This document shows, in pieces, positions 6,766 to 15,860 of a stretch of 62,600 bases of DNA. The number at the start of each line of letters is the position of its first letter. Position 1 is the first letter of the stretch. Location: the NCBI GenBank assembly GCA_943368345.1, contig CALRKY020000019.1:1-62600 (forward strand), given 5' to 3'. A program made the translations under genes and the position numbers. The stretch is from JADCGM01 sp943368345. GTDB taxonomy: Bacteria; Pseudomonadota; Alphaproteobacteria; Sphingomonadales; Sphingomonadaceae. Under the pieces are notes generated by a model, which was given only the letters and a program-made list of their open reading frames with translations, ran no database searches and was not told the DNA's origin.

Positions 6766-9093
6766 ATGCCGTCATTTGCCCGCGAACTCGAACATAGCCT
6801 CCACAATGCGCTGGCCGAGGCGAGCCGCCGCCATCATGAATATGCGACGCTTGAACATTTGCTGCTCGCCTTGATCAGTGACAGCCATGCCTCCGCCGTG
6901 ATGCGGGCCAGCGGTGTTGATCTGGAGGAGCTGGGCAAGCAAGTCGCGCTCTATCTCGATACCGAACTCGATACGCTGAAGGCCGATGCCTCGGTTGATC
7001 CGTCCCCCACCGCCGGGTTCCAGCGAGTGGTGCAGCGCGCCATCCTGCATGTGCAATCCTCCGGCCGGGAGGATGTGACCGGCGCCAATGTGCTGGTCGC
7101 GCTGTTCTCGGAGCGGGAAAGCCATGCGGTGTTCTTCCTGCAGCAGCAGGACATGACCCGCTTGGATGCCGTGTCCTACATCAGCCACGGCATCGCCAAG
7201 ACCCCGGGCCTTGGCGAGACCAAGGCAGTTCGCGGCGCCGACAAGCCCGAAGAGCCGGAGGTGAAGGACGCCAAGAAGGAAAATGTGAAAACCGGCGAAA
7301 GCGCGCTGAAGCAGTTCACGGTCAACCTCAACGAAAAGTCAAAACAGGGCAAAGTCGACCCGCTGATCGGCCGGATGGCGGAGGTTGACCGGACGGTGCA
7401 GATCCTCTGCCGCCGCTCCAAGAACAACCCGCTTTATGTCGGAGAACCCGGCGTCGGGAAAACCGCGATTGCCGAGGGGCTGGCGCGCAAGATCGTCGAG
7501 GGTGACGTGCCGGAGGTGTTGCTGCCCGCTGTCATCTACTCGCTCGACATGGGGGCATTGCTGGCCGGCACCCGCTATCGTGGCGACTTTGAGGAGCGGC
7601 TGAAGGCGGTCGTCAACGAGCTTGAGAAGCTGCCCGACGCGGTGCTGTTCATCGATGAAATCCACACGGTGATCGGGGCCGGGGCAACGTCCGGCGGCGC
7701 GATGGACGCGTCAAACCTGCTGAAACCGGCGCTCAGTTCCGGGGCGATCCGCTGCATCGGGTCGACGACCTACAAGGAATTCCGCAATCATTTTGAAAAG
7801 GATCGGGCGCTGCTGCGGCGGTTCCAGAAGATCGATGTCAACGAGCCGAGCCTGGAGGATACGGTCAAGATCATGACCGGCCTCAAGCCCTATTTCGAGG
7901 AGCATCACAAGGTCCGCTATACGCCGGAGGCGATCAAGGCGGCAGTGGACCTGTCGGCCCGCTACATCAATGACCGGAAACTGCCGGACAAGGCCATCGA
8001 TGTGATCGATGAAGTCGGGGCCTCGCAGATGCTTGTCCCGCTGAACAAGCGCAAGAAGGTGATCACCGTCAAGGAGGTGGAAACCGTCATCGCGACCATG
8101 GCCCGTATCCCGGCGAAGTCGGTTTCAACCGATGACAAGCAGGTGCTGGCGACGTTGAACGCCGACCTGAAACGCGTGGTGTTCGGCCAGGATGCGGCGA
8201 TTGACCGGTTGGCTTCGGCCATCAAGCTCAGCCGCGCCGGACTGCGTGAGCCGGACAAGCCAATCGGCTCCTACTTGTTTTCCGGCCCGACCGGTGTCGG
8301 CAAAACCGAAGTGGCGCGGCAGTTGGCCTCCATCCTCGGCATTCCGCTGCAGCGCTTCGACATGTCGGAGTATATGGAGCGGCATTCGGTCAGCCGGTTG
8401 ATCGGCGCGCCGCCCGGCTATGTTGGCTTTGATCAGGGCGGGCTGCTGACCGATGCAGTTGATCAACAGCCGCATTCGGTGCTGCTGCTCGACGAGATCG
8501 AGAAAGCCCACCCCGATCTGTTCAACATCCTGTTGCAGGTGATGGACAATGGCAAATTGACCGATCACCACGGCAAGACCGTCGATTTCCGCAACACCAT
8601 CCTCATCATGACCACCAATGCCGGGGCGGCCGATATGGCGCGGGAAGGCATCGGCTTTGGCGCGAGCGGCCGGGAGGGCGAGGACGAGGAAGCTATCAAG
8701 CGGATGTTCACCCCGGAATTCCGCAACCGGCTCGATGCCATTGTCGCGTTCGATTATCTGCCGCCGTCGGTGGTTGCGATGGTGATCGACAAGTTCGTGC
8801 TGCAACTCGAACTGCAACTGGCCGACCGGGAGGTGCATATTGCCCTCGACGACGAGTCAAAGGCTTGGCTGATCGAGCGCGGCTACGACAAGATGTACGG
8901 TGCCCGCCCGATGGCGCGGCTGATCCAGGAAAAGATCAAACAGCCGCTTGCCGAGGAATTGCTGTTCGGCAAGCTCATCCACGGCGGCGAAGTGCGGGTC
9001 CACCTGAAAGACGGCAACCTCGCCTTCGAAGTCACCGCAGCCGCCCCGAAGCCCAAGCGCGGGCCGAAGAAGAAGGTGCCGGAGGCGGTTTAG
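6766..9093 (+). CDS. clpA: ClpA, ATPase subunit of ClpAP protease
   Basis: A 775-aa AAA+ unfoldase with the N-terminal Clp repeat domain (residues 1-150), a first AAA module with Walker A GEPGVGKTAIAEG (about residue 226) and a second with GPTGVGKTEVARQ (about 507). The EGIGFGASG segment is the IGF loop that docks ClpP. It feeds unfolded proteins to ClpP. clpS, often found directly upstream, is absent here: upstream is a divergent phosphatase. A short hairpin AACCGC/GCGGTT follows the stop (9094-9111) without a T-run. Confidence 0.95.
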   Translation: MPSFARELEHSLHNALAEASRRHHEYATLEHLLLALISDSHASAVMRASGVDLEELGKQVALYLDTELDTLKADASVDPSPTAGFQRVVQRAILHVQSSGREDVTGANVLVALFSERESHAVFFLQQQDMTRLDAVSYISHGIAKTPGLGETKAVRGADKPEEPEVKDAKKENVKTGESALKQFTVNLNEKSKQGKVDPLIGRMAEVDRTVQILCRRSKNNPLYVGEPGVGKTAIAEGLARKIVEGDVPEVLLPAVIYSLDMGALLAGTRYRGDFEERLKAVVNELEKLPDAVLFIDEIHTVIGAGATSGGAMDASNLLKPALSSGAIRCIGSTTYKEFRNHFEKDRALLRRFQKIDVNEPSLEDTVKIMTGLKPYFEEHHKVRYTPEAIKAAVDLSARYINDRKLPDKAIDVIDEVGASQMLVPLNKRKKVITVKEVETVIATMARIPAKSVSTDDKQVLATLNADLKRVVFGQDAAIDRLASAIKLSRAGLREPDKPIGSYLFSGPTGVGKTEVARQLASILGIPLQRFDMSEYMERHSVSRLIGAPPGYVGFDQGGLLTDAVDQQPHSVLLLDEIEKAHPDLFNILLQVMDNGKLTDHHGKTVDFRNTILIMTTNAGAADMAREGIGFGASGREGEDEEAIKRMFTPEFRNRLDAIVAFDYLPPSVVAMVIDKFVLQLELQLADREVHIALDDESKAWLIERGYDKMYGARPMARLIQEKIKQPLAEELLFGKLIHGGEVRVHLKDGNLAFEVTAAAPKPKRGPKKKVPEAV

Positions 9094-9130
9094 AACCGCT
9101 TTTGTGCGGTTGGCACAAGTGAACGCTCAT

Positions 9131-9204
9131 TGGAGCGGGCGAAGGGAATCGAACCCTCGTCGTAAGCTTGGGAAGCTTCTGCTCTGCCATTGAGCTACGC
9201 CCGC
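9131..9204 (-). tRNA. tRNA-Gly (anticodon CCC)
   Basis: Read on the minus strand, the sequence begins GCGGGCGTAGCTCAATGG and folds as a glycine tRNA. The acceptor GCGGGCG pairs with CGCCCGC, the anticodon loop is TTCCCAA with anticodon CCC, the T arm is GAGGGTTCGATTCCCTT, and the 3' CCA is encoded (9131-9133). It closely resembles E. coli glyU. It sits between clpA and the ferredoxin reductase gene. Confidence 0.95.
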
Positions 9205-9258
9205 ATGGTGTGGCAGATGCCATAGGCGCGGGCAGTGGGTCAACGGGGGCAGCGGCGA

Positions 9259-10485
9259 ATGGGCAGTTATGATGTTTTGATCGTGGGCGCGGGCCACGGC
9301 GGGGCGCAGGCGGCGGTGGCGCTGCGCCAGCAGGGCTTTGCCGGATCGGTCGCTATGGTCGGCGACGAGCCGGACCTGCCCTATGAGCGTCCGCCGCTGT
9401 CCAAGGACTATCTGGTTGGCGAGAAGGCGTTCGACCGGATGTTGATCCGCCCGGCGGCGTTCTGGGCGGAGCGCGAGGTGACGATGCTGACCGGGGCACG
9501 GGTGGTCGGTGTCGATGCGGCGACGCGCCGGGTGACGACCGACGGAGAGGGCCGGATCAGCTACGGCACGCTGATCTGGGCCACCGGCGGGGCGCCGCGC
9601 TGCTTGACCTGTCCGGGGCATGATCTTGCAGGGGTCCATGCCATAAGAACCCGGGCCGATGTTGACGCACTGGTCGGCGAACTTCCCGGCGTGACCCGCG
9701 TCGTGGTGATCGGTGGCGGCTATATCGGGCTGGAGGCGGCGGCGTCGCTGTCGAAACTCGGCAAGCAGGTGACGGTGCTGGAGGCGCTGGACCGGGTGCT
9801 GGCGCGGGTGGCGGGCGAACCGCTGTCCCGGTTTTTCGAGGCCGAGCACCGGGCGCACGGCGTGGCAGTGGAGCTTGGTGTCGGGGTGACGGCGCTGGAA
9901 GGGCAGGATGGCCGGGTGACCGGCGTTCGACTGGCGGACGGGGCGCTACTTCCGGCGGATATGGTCATCGTGGGTATTGGCATCATTGCGGCGGTGGAGC
10001 CGTTGCTGGCCGCCGGTGCAGCGGGGGGCAACGGCGTCAACGTCGATGACCACTGCCGGACCAGCCTGCCCGACATTTATGCGATTGGTGACTGCGCCGC
10101 ACACCACAACCGCTATGCTGACGGGACGCATATCCGGCTGGAGTCGGTGCAAAATGCCAATGATCAGGCGACGACCGCAGCGCGGGCGATTTGCGGGCAG
10201 CCGCAGCCCTATGATGCGGTGCCGTGGTTCTGGTCGAACCAATATGATCTGCGCCTGCAGACTGTTGGGCTGTCCGGTGGATTTGACCAGACTGTGCTGC
10301 GCGGCGACATGTCGGCGCGGAGTTTTTCGCTCATTTATCTGAAGGCCGGGCGGGTGATTGCGCTCGATTGCGTCAATGCCACCCGGGACTATGTGCAGGG
10401 CAAGGCGCTGGTGGCCGGCGGATTGCGGATTGACCCGGTCCGGTTGGCGGATGCGGAGATGCCGCTCAGGAGTTTGATTGCCTGA
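9259..10485 (+). CDS. FAD-dependent ferredoxin--NAD(P)H reductase
   Basis: A 408-aa flavoprotein of the putidaredoxin/rhodocoxin reductase type. FAD motif VLIVGAGHGGAQAA is at the N-terminus, the NAD motif VVIGGGYIGLEAAA is near residue 150, and DIYAIGDCAAH is the second FAD motif. These enzymes pass NADH electrons to 2Fe-2S ferredoxins that serve P450s or dioxygenases; no such partner is adjacent. ATG 9259 is used because the eight residues encoded before it are not typical. It ends 53 bases before the Nramp gene. Confidence 0.88.
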   Translation: MGSYDVLIVGAGHGGAQAAVALRQQGFAGSVAMVGDEPDLPYERPPLSKDYLVGEKAFDRMLIRPAAFWAEREVTMLTGARVVGVDAATRRVTTDGEGRISYGTLIWATGGAPRCLTCPGHDLAGVHAIRTRADVDALVGELPGVTRVVVIGGGYIGLEAAASLSKLGKQVTVLEALDRVLARVAGEPLSRFFEAEHRAHGVAVELGVGVTALEGQDGRVTGVRLADGALLPADMVIVGIGIIAAVEPLLAAGAAGGNGVNVDDHCRTSLPDIYAIGDCAAHHNRYADGTHIRLESVQNANDQATTAARAICGQPQPYDAVPWFWSNQYDLRLQTVGLSGGFDQTVLRGDMSARSFSLIYLKAGRVIALDCVNATRDYVQGKALVAGGLRIDPVRLADAEMPLRSLIA

Positions 10486-10537
10486 CCGGGCAGCCTGCTG
10501 GCATTGCAGGTCCAGCGGCGACGTGCGACGAAGGTGG

Positions 10538-11860
10538 ATGGATGAACTTCCCGACGATGCGGGCACTGCCAAAATATCGCGGCAGGGACGCATCGCGCGT
10601 ATTCTGAAGACTCTGGGTCCGGGACTTGTCACCGGCGCAGCCGACGACGATCCCAGCGGTATCGGCACCCATAGCCAGGTTGGGGCACAATTCGGTTACG
10701 GGCTGGCCTGGACCTTTGTCCTGAGTTTCCCGCTGATGGTGGCGATCCAGCAAATCGCTGCGGAGATCGGCCGGGTAACGGGGGCGGGAATTGCCCGCAA
10801 CCTGCGTCGACATTATCCGCGCCCAGTCTTGTGGTTCATGGTGACGTTGTTGCTCGTTGCCAACATCGTCAACCTCGGGGCCGACCTCAGCGCGATGGGC
10901 GCAGCGCTGGCGTTGCTCGCCGGCGGCAATGCCGGTCTTTATACCCTGTTATTTGGTATCCTGTGCATCGTGATTGAGGTTGCGCTCAGCTATCCCCGCT
11001 ATTCCTCAATGCTCAAATGGACGACGTTGTCACTGTTCACCTATGTCGCCGTTGTCATGGTGGCCAAGGTGCCTTGGGAGCGTGCACTTCGTTCGCTGGT
11101 TGTGCCCGAAATACAATGGACAGCGGCCTACGCCACCGCGCTGGTTGCAATCCTTGGGACAACGATCAGCCCGTATCTGTTTTTCTGGCAGGCCGGTCAG
11201 GAAATCGAAGAGCAACACCGGCACCATGCGAAACCGCTGTGCATCACGCCCAAAGATGCCGGTCCCGAGCTGGCACGCATTCGGATGGACACACTTGTGG
11301 GCATGGGTTTCAGCACGCTGGTATCCCTTGCAATTGTGTTTGCGACAGCGGCGACGCTGAACGCGCATGGGGTCTTTGATATCACGACCTCGGCACAGGC
11401 CGCCGAGGCGCTTCGGCCGATTGCTGGCCAGTTCGCCTTTGCGATGTTCGCACTCGGCATCATCGGCACGGGCCTGTTGGCCGTGCCGGTGCTCGCGGGA
11501 TCGGCGGCCTATGCTGTTACCGAAATGGTCGGCGTCGCCGGAAGCCTTGACGCCAAGCCGCTGGACGCGCGCCTGTTTTATGGCACGATCGGCGTGACGA
11601 CACTGGCAGGAGCCTCGCTCAGCGCGGTTGGGATTGATCCGGTGCGGGCACTTTATTGGGCAGCGGTGATCAACGGCATATTGGCTGTGCCGCTGATGGC
11701 CGTGATGATGCTGATTGTACGCAATCCTCGGGCGATGGGCCGGTTGACCTTGCCGTTGGGGTCAACTCTACTCGGGTGGGCAGCGACCTTCGTGATGTTC
11801 GCAGCCACGCTGATCTTCTTTGCGTTTATGCTTTGGCAGCGAGGGGGAGGGTCAGCGTGA
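10538..11860 (+). CDS. Nramp-related divalent metal transporter, non-canonical metal site
   Basis: A 440-aa polytopic protein with about 11 hydrophobic helices, of the Nramp superfamily. The first-helix motif is DDDPSGIGT instead of canonical DPGN, and the helix-6 region reads ISPYLFFWQ where MntH has a Met-Pro-His motif. Both metal-coordinating elements therefore differ, so the substrate may not be Mn or Fe. The ATG at 10538 follows GAAGG; an ATG at 10478 would overlap the reductase gene. Its 3' end overlaps the convergent acyl-CoA dehydrogenase gene by nine bases. Confidence 0.85.
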   Translation: MDELPDDAGTAKISRQGRIARILKTLGPGLVTGAADDDPSGIGTHSQVGAQFGYGLAWTFVLSFPLMVAIQQIAAEIGRVTGAGIARNLRRHYPRPVLWFMVTLLLVANIVNLGADLSAMGAALALLAGGNAGLYTLLFGILCIVIEVALSYPRYSSMLKWTTLSLFTYVAVVMVAKVPWERALRSLVVPEIQWTAAYATALVAILGTTISPYLFFWQAGQEIEEQHRHHAKPLCITPKDAGPELARIRMDTLVGMGFSTLVSLAIVFATAATLNAHGVFDITTSAQAAEALRPIAGQFAFAMFALGIIGTGLLAVPVLAGSAAYAVTEMVGVAGSLDAKPLDARLFYGTIGVTTLAGASLSAVGIDPVRALYWAAVINGILAVPLMAVMMLIVRNPRAMGRLTLPLGSTLLGWAATFVMFAATLIFFAFMLWQRGGGSA

Positions 11861-12535
11861 TTGGGCGGCATCGGATCGGCTGGTCAGGGCGGGCCAGAAT
11901 TGATCGACGCCGGCACCGCATACCGACCGACCGAGGCGTTCGGACCAGTAGCGCGTGTTTCCGCAGGTTGAGGTCCAATCGCTCAGTCTGACGGTGAACC
12001 TGTGCAGCGGGTGGTCGCGGGTGAACCCGATGGCGCCATGGACCTGGTGGGCAATGGCGACCCCCGCAACTGCGGCGAGGTTGGCGCGCAGCTTTGCGGC
12101 GGCGATTTCGAACCCTGCCTCACCGGTGTCGAGAGCCTGAGCGGCGGCTTGCCCTGCGGCATTGGCGGCGGCGGCTTCGGAGGCGAACACGGCGAGCGAT
12201 TGCTGCACCGCCTGCAGCTTGGCCAGCGGCTTGCCGAACTGAACGCGGGTGTTGGCATGGTCAACCGATAGCGCCAGCGCTGCATCCAGCGCCCCGGCGA
12301 TCTGGGCGACGATGGCGAAGGCGCGGTGATCCGGGGTCGGCTCCGGCAGGAGGAACGACGCTTCGGCACAGTGCGCGCCCGCAAGCCGCAGCACGGCATA
12401 GGCGTCCCGCCAGCTGCCCCCGAAGCCACCGGCGCTTTCCGGAACCATCAACAGATCGAGACCGGCAGCGCGCATCGCCGCCGCGTCCGCTCCGCTGGCG
12501 AACAGCCGTTCCGCTGTGGCAAGCACATCGCTCAC
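11852..12535 (-). CDS. Acyl-CoA dehydrogenase, small subunit
   Basis: A 227-aa protein carrying only the middle and C-terminal acyl-CoA dehydrogenase regions (RVQFGKPLAKLQAVQQ, then VHGAIGFTRDHPLHRF). It overlaps the full-length subunit gene by four bases. Paired long and short ACAD genes are the hallmark of heterotetrameric acyl-CoA dehydrogenases that act on steroid or bulky side-chain CoA thioesters. The N-terminal domain is much reduced, as in known beta-type subunits. Its substrate is not clear. Confidence 0.8.
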   Translation of the reverse strand: MSDVLATAERLFASGADAAAMRAAGLDLLMVPESAGGFGGSWRDAYAVLRLAGAHCAEASFLLPEPTPDHRAFAIVAQIAGALDAALALSVDHANTRVQFGKPLAKLQAVQQSLAVFASEAAAANAAGQAAAQALDTGEAGFEIAAAKLRANLAAVAGVAIAHQVHGAIGFTRDHPLHRFTVRLSDWTSTCGNTRYWSERLGRSVCGAGVDQFWPALTSRSDAAQSR

Positions 12536-13668
12536 CGGAGGCCCATCCCGCGCGCAATAATGCCGCGCAGCACTTCGCGGGTGCCCCCACGCAGCGAGAA
12601 ACTGGGGGACACCAGCAGCAGATGGCGCAACACCCGCTGCAAGGGGGCGGGGTCATCGCTGTCGCCAAGCAACGCCTGCACGGCGACCGGCAATGCCTGT
12701 TCAAAGCTGTTGCCAAGGTCCTTGACCACCGCAGCTTCGGTTCCCGGGTCCTCTCCGGCGGCGAGTTTGGCGGCGGTCGACATCGACATCTGGCGCAAGG
12801 TCCAAAGCTCTGCCGTGAACCGGCCGATCAGTGCCGCGAGGGCCGGGGCCGGGTTTGGCCCTGCCGCCCGCAGCAACTCGACGACCAGCGCATGGCTGGA
12901 TAGATAGCGCTCCGGCCCGGAGCGTTCGAGCGCCAGTTCCGCCGTCACCTGCCGCCAGCCGTCCCCTTCGGTGCCGACCAGCGCGTCCGGGGGCAGCAGC
13001 ACATCGTCAAAAAACACCTCATTGAAGTCATGGTTTCCCGCCAGGTCGACAATCGGGCGGACGGTGACGCCGGCGCTGTCCATCGGGATCAGCAATTGGC
13101 TGAGTCCCGCCTGCCGCTCCGAACCCGGTTCAGTGCGGACGAGGGCCAGCATGACATGCGCATTGTGGGCGCCAGAGGTCCAGACTTTCTGGCCATTAAC
13201 CCGCCAGCCTTCGGGTGTCCGCCGCGCCGCTGTGCGGACGCTGGCCAGATCGGACCCTGCCCCCGGTTCGCTGAGGCCGATACAGGCGTAGAGCGCGCCC
13301 ACCGCCATGCCGGGGAGGTAGCGCTGGCGCTGCGCCTCCGTCCCATAGCGCAGCAGCAGCGGGCCGGTCTGACGATCTGCGATCCAGTGCGCCCCAACCG
13401 GTGCACCGGCGGCCAGCAATTCCTCCAGCACCACATAGCGTTCGAGCGGGTGGCGGTCATGGCCGCCGTAGCGCTTGGGCCAGATCATCCCGACAAAGCC
13501 GGCCTGTCCCAACGCCCGTGAAAACGCCGGGTCCGACACCGACCAGCAATTGGCGCGCAACACCGGGTCGGCGGATGGCGGATTGGCCAGCAGAAACGCC
13601 CGGACCTCACGGCGCAGGTCCGCCACGCCGGGCGGCGGCACAAATTCACGGGCGTTGAACACGGACAT
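12532..13668 (-). CDS. Acyl-CoA dehydrogenase, large subunit
   Basis: A 378-aa FAD-dependent acyl-CoA dehydrogenase with an N-terminal helical domain, the LSEPGAGSDLAS flavin motif in the middle and C-terminal SLRGGTREVLRGIIARGMGL. It is first in a two-gene operon with the small ACAD subunit, and most likely forms a heterotetramer with it for the alpha,beta-dehydrogenation of an acyl-CoA. A PlsC acyltransferase lies upstream on the same strand. Confidence 0.87.
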   Translation of the reverse strand: MSVFNAREFVPPPGVADLRREVRAFLLANPPSADPVLRANCWSVSDPAFSRALGQAGFVGMIWPKRYGGHDRHPLERYVVLEELLAAGAPVGAHWIADRQTGPLLLRYGTEAQRQRYLPGMAVGALYACIGLSEPGAGSDLASVRTAARRTPEGWRVNGQKVWTSGAHNAHVMLALVRTEPGSERQAGLSQLLIPMDSAGVTVRPIVDLAGNHDFNEVFFDDVLLPPDALVGTEGDGWRQVTAELALERSGPERYLSSHALVVELLRAAGPNPAPALAALIGRFTAELWTLRQMSMSTAAKLAAGEDPGTEAAVVKDLGNSFEQALPVAVQALLGDSDDPAPLQRVLRHLLLVSPSFSLRGGTREVLRGIIARGMGLR

Positions 13669-13738
13669 CGGCGGGACTGTGGATCAACCCGGCCCGTGCG
13701 TCACCCCCGCAGAAATTGAGGGGGGAGCGTTTCTGTTC

Positions 13739-14521
13739 TCAAGAAACCGGATAGCCGAGCGACTGCGACAGCACTTCGGTCATGCGGCTGCGGGCGAGGG
13801 CGCAGACTTGCTTGCGGTCGGCGAGGGCCGCCGGGTCAAACGGATCGAGGAAATGCACATGGACGTCATAGCTGCCGGGCCGGGTGAAGGCGCGCCAGGC
13901 GCTTTCCCAACCGGTTTCCTCCCCCAACCAGGCGATATCCGGACCGGCCGCGCCGAAGTCCAGCAACACCGGCTGGATCAGCATCGGCTTGGGCGGCGGG
14001 GCCAAGGTTGCAAACAAGGACTGTTTGAACGGTAGCAGCCCGCGACCGTCCGAGGTCGTCCCTTCCGGAAACAGCGTCACCGACCAATTCTCGGCAATGG
14101 CCTCGCGGAGTTCGGTGACTTGCGCCGCGACATTCTGCTTGTCGGTGCGGCTGACAAAGATGGTGCGGTTGAGGGTTGCGAGCCAGCCGATCACCGGCCA
14201 GGCCCGCACCCCGTCCTGCGCGACAAAGGCGGTGCCGGTAATCCCGCCGAGGATCGGAATATCGTGCCAGGACAGATGGTTGGCGACAAAGAACACATCA
14301 TGGCGCAGCGGAATGCCGTGGACCTGAACCTTGGCCCCCAACGCCCGCGCCGCGATCCGGAGGAACAACATCGCCCAGGGCGACGGCAGTTTCAGCACAT
14401 GCCAGAGCAGGTGCAGCGGCAGCAGTACCGCCAGCGGAATGCCGATCCAGATCAGCCGGATGGCAGCCAGCAGATAGGCCTGCGGGTCGGCCTTGGGGAG
14501 GGAGATCGAAAGCGCAGTCAT
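13739..14521 (-). CDS. plsC: 1-acyl-sn-glycerol-3-phosphate acyltransferase
   Basis: A 260-aa inner-membrane acyltransferase of phospholipid synthesis. The catalytic H-x4-D motif is in NHLSWHDIP and the phosphate-binding motif in FPEGTTSDG. Hydrophobic segments occupy the N-terminal third. It converts lysophosphatidate to phosphatidate. AAGGGA precedes the start. It is divergent from the enoyl-CoA hydratase gene. Confidence 0.88.
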   Translation of the reverse strand: MTALSISLPKADPQAYLLAAIRLIWIGIPLAVLLPLHLLWHVLKLPSPWAMLFLRIAARALGAKVQVHGIPLRHDVFFVANHLSWHDIPILGGITGTAFVAQDGVRAWPVIGWLATLNRTIFVSRTDKQNVAAQVTELREAIAENWSVTLFPEGTTSDGRGLLPFKQSLFATLAPPPKPMLIQPVLLDFGAAGPDIAWLGEETGWESAWRAFTRPGSYDVHVHFLDPFDPAALADRKQVCALARSRMTEVLSQSLGYPVS

Positions 14522-14568
14522 GGCCGTCCCTTCATGACGTCGCCCGGTGAATGCGGCGATGACTGAAA

Positions 14569-14588
14569 CACATAACGTCCCTTATGTG
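14569..14588. promoter_or_regulatory. Palindromic site in the plsC/enoyl-CoA hydratase divergent region
   Basis: CACATAA (14569-14575) and TTATGTG (14582-14588) form a perfect 7-base inverted repeat around a 6-base centre. It lies 48 bases before plsC and 131 bases before the enoyl-CoA hydratase start. The size suits a TetR-type dimer. No cognate regulator gene is adjacent. Confidence 0.4.
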
Positions 14589-14719
14589 ACGTGGCCGTGA
14601 CGGCGCAAGCACGCCGGGGTCTGCCCGCCCATCACGGGTCCGGAAATAACAACGGGTTGGCGCGTCGCGCCGGGTTGCCTATTCCTGTGCGGAGATTTTC
14701 TTCCGGGGGTGCGAACGGC

Positions 14720-15523
14720 ATGACCAACTTCATCGAAACCGAACGGCAGGGCCGCATCGCAATTCTGCGGATGAACAAGCCCGACACGTTGAACGCCATC
14801 GGAGAGCGGCAGGACTGCGACGATTTTGTCGCCGCGATTGAGGCGATTGGTGATGATACCGGGGTCAGCGTCGCGATCCTGACCGGCAATGGCCGGGCAT
14901 TCTGTTCGGGCGGCAACCTGAAGGGCATGAAGACGCGCACCGGCATTGGCCCGATGGAGCAGCCCGATTCCACCCGCACCAATTATCGGCGCGGGGTGCA
15001 GCGCATCACCCGCGCCCTGATGGAGACCGAGGTGCCGATGATCGCGGCGGTCAACGGCCATGCCATCGGCCTTGGCAATGATCTGGCCTGCCTGTGCGAT
15101 GTGCGGATCGCGTCCGACGCCGCGAAATTTGCCGCGAGTTTCATCAAGGTCGGCATTGTGCCGGGCGACGGCGGGGCCTGGGCGCTGTCACGGGTGCTCG
15201 GCTATTCCAAGGCGGCGGAATTGTTCCTGACCGGCGACCCGTTCGACGCGCAGGCGGCGCTGGCGATGGGGCTGGTTTCGAAGGTGGTTCCGTCGGAGGA
15301 TTTGATGCCCGCCGCCCTCGCCCTCGCCGCCCGCATCGCCGCCAACCCGCCCCGTGCGCTGCGCCTGACCAAGCGCCTGCTGCGGGAGGCGCAGAATCTG
15401 CGGATGAATGACGTGCTGGAATTGTCCGCAGCGTTTCAGGCGATTGCGCATGAGACGTCGGATCACCGGGAGGCAGTGGACGCGTTCCTGGAGAAGCGGC
15501 CTGCGGTGTTTACTGGGGAGTAG
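14720..15523 (+). CDS. Enoyl-CoA hydratase/isomerase family protein
   Basis: A 267-aa crotonase-fold protein. The two oxyanion-hole regions are visible (AFCSGGNLKGMK and VNGHAIGLGNDLA), and the C-terminal part is typical (NPPRALRLTKRLLREA). Family members hydrate, isomerise or hydrolyse acyl-CoA thioesters. ATG 14720 is chosen because it starts the family domain; the frame extends 43 codons upstream over the palindrome region. It probably acts with the acyl-CoA dehydrogenases nearby, by inference. Confidence 0.87.
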   Translation: MTNFIETERQGRIAILRMNKPDTLNAIGERQDCDDFVAAIEAIGDDTGVSVAILTGNGRAFCSGGNLKGMKTRTGIGPMEQPDSTRTNYRRGVQRITRALMETEVPMIAAVNGHAIGLGNDLACLCDVRIASDAAKFAASFIKVGIVPGDGGAWALSRVLGYSKAAELFLTGDPFDAQAALAMGLVSKVVPSEDLMPAALALAARIAANPPRALRLTKRLLREAQNLRMNDVLELSAAFQAIAHETSDHREAVDAFLEKRPAVFTGE

Positions 15524-15572
15524 GGGGGATTGGGACCCATGGCTTCGGCAATTTTGCTGCGGGTGACCATTT

Positions 15573-15600
15573 GACATTGGTCAATAAATTGTCCAATGTC
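15573..15600. promoter_or_regulatory. Operator palindrome of the YefM/YoeB operon
   Basis: A 28-base imperfect palindrome: the two 13-base halves, GACATTGGTCAAT and the reverse complement of ATTGTCCAATGTC, match at 12 of 13 positions around a central AA. The left arm contains TTGACA-like sequence (15571-15576), and the ATG of the antitoxin lies five bases after the right arm. This is the expected position for autorepression by the YefM-YoeB complex. Confidence 0.7.
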
Positions 15601-15605
15601 GGAAT

Positions 15606-15860
15606 ATGCAGACAGTCACCTATTCTGAAACCCGCGAGAATCTCAAATCGGTGCTCGACAAGGTCGTGGCCGACCGCGCGCCGGTGATGATCACCCGCCA
15701 GAACGGCGAGAATGTCGTGATGATCTCCGCCAGCGAGTGGAGCGCGATGGACGAGACCAACTACCTGCTGGCCTCGCCTGCCAATCGCAAACGTCTGCTT
15801 GACGGCATCGAACGCATGAACGCCGGACTCGGAGAGGCGCATGAGCTTATCAAGCCGTGA
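15606..15860 (+). CDS. yefM: YefM/Phd-family antitoxin
   Basis: An 84-aa antitoxin beginning MQTVTYSETRENLKSVLDKV, the canonical YefM/Phd start that forms the DNA-binding dimer; the middle ENVVMISASEWSAMDET is also typical. It neutralises YoeB and represses the operon through the palindrome just upstream. Its stop overlaps the GTG start of yoeB by four bases. Confidence 0.93.
   Translation: MQTVTYSETRENLKSVLDKVVADRAPVMITRQNGENVVMISASEWSAMDETNYLLASPANRKRLLDGIERMNAGLGEAHELIKP

Noticed and set aside
9094..9111. Terminator after clpA
   Set aside because: The AACCGC/GCGGTT hairpin has only a six-base stem and no T-run, so it is too weak to call.
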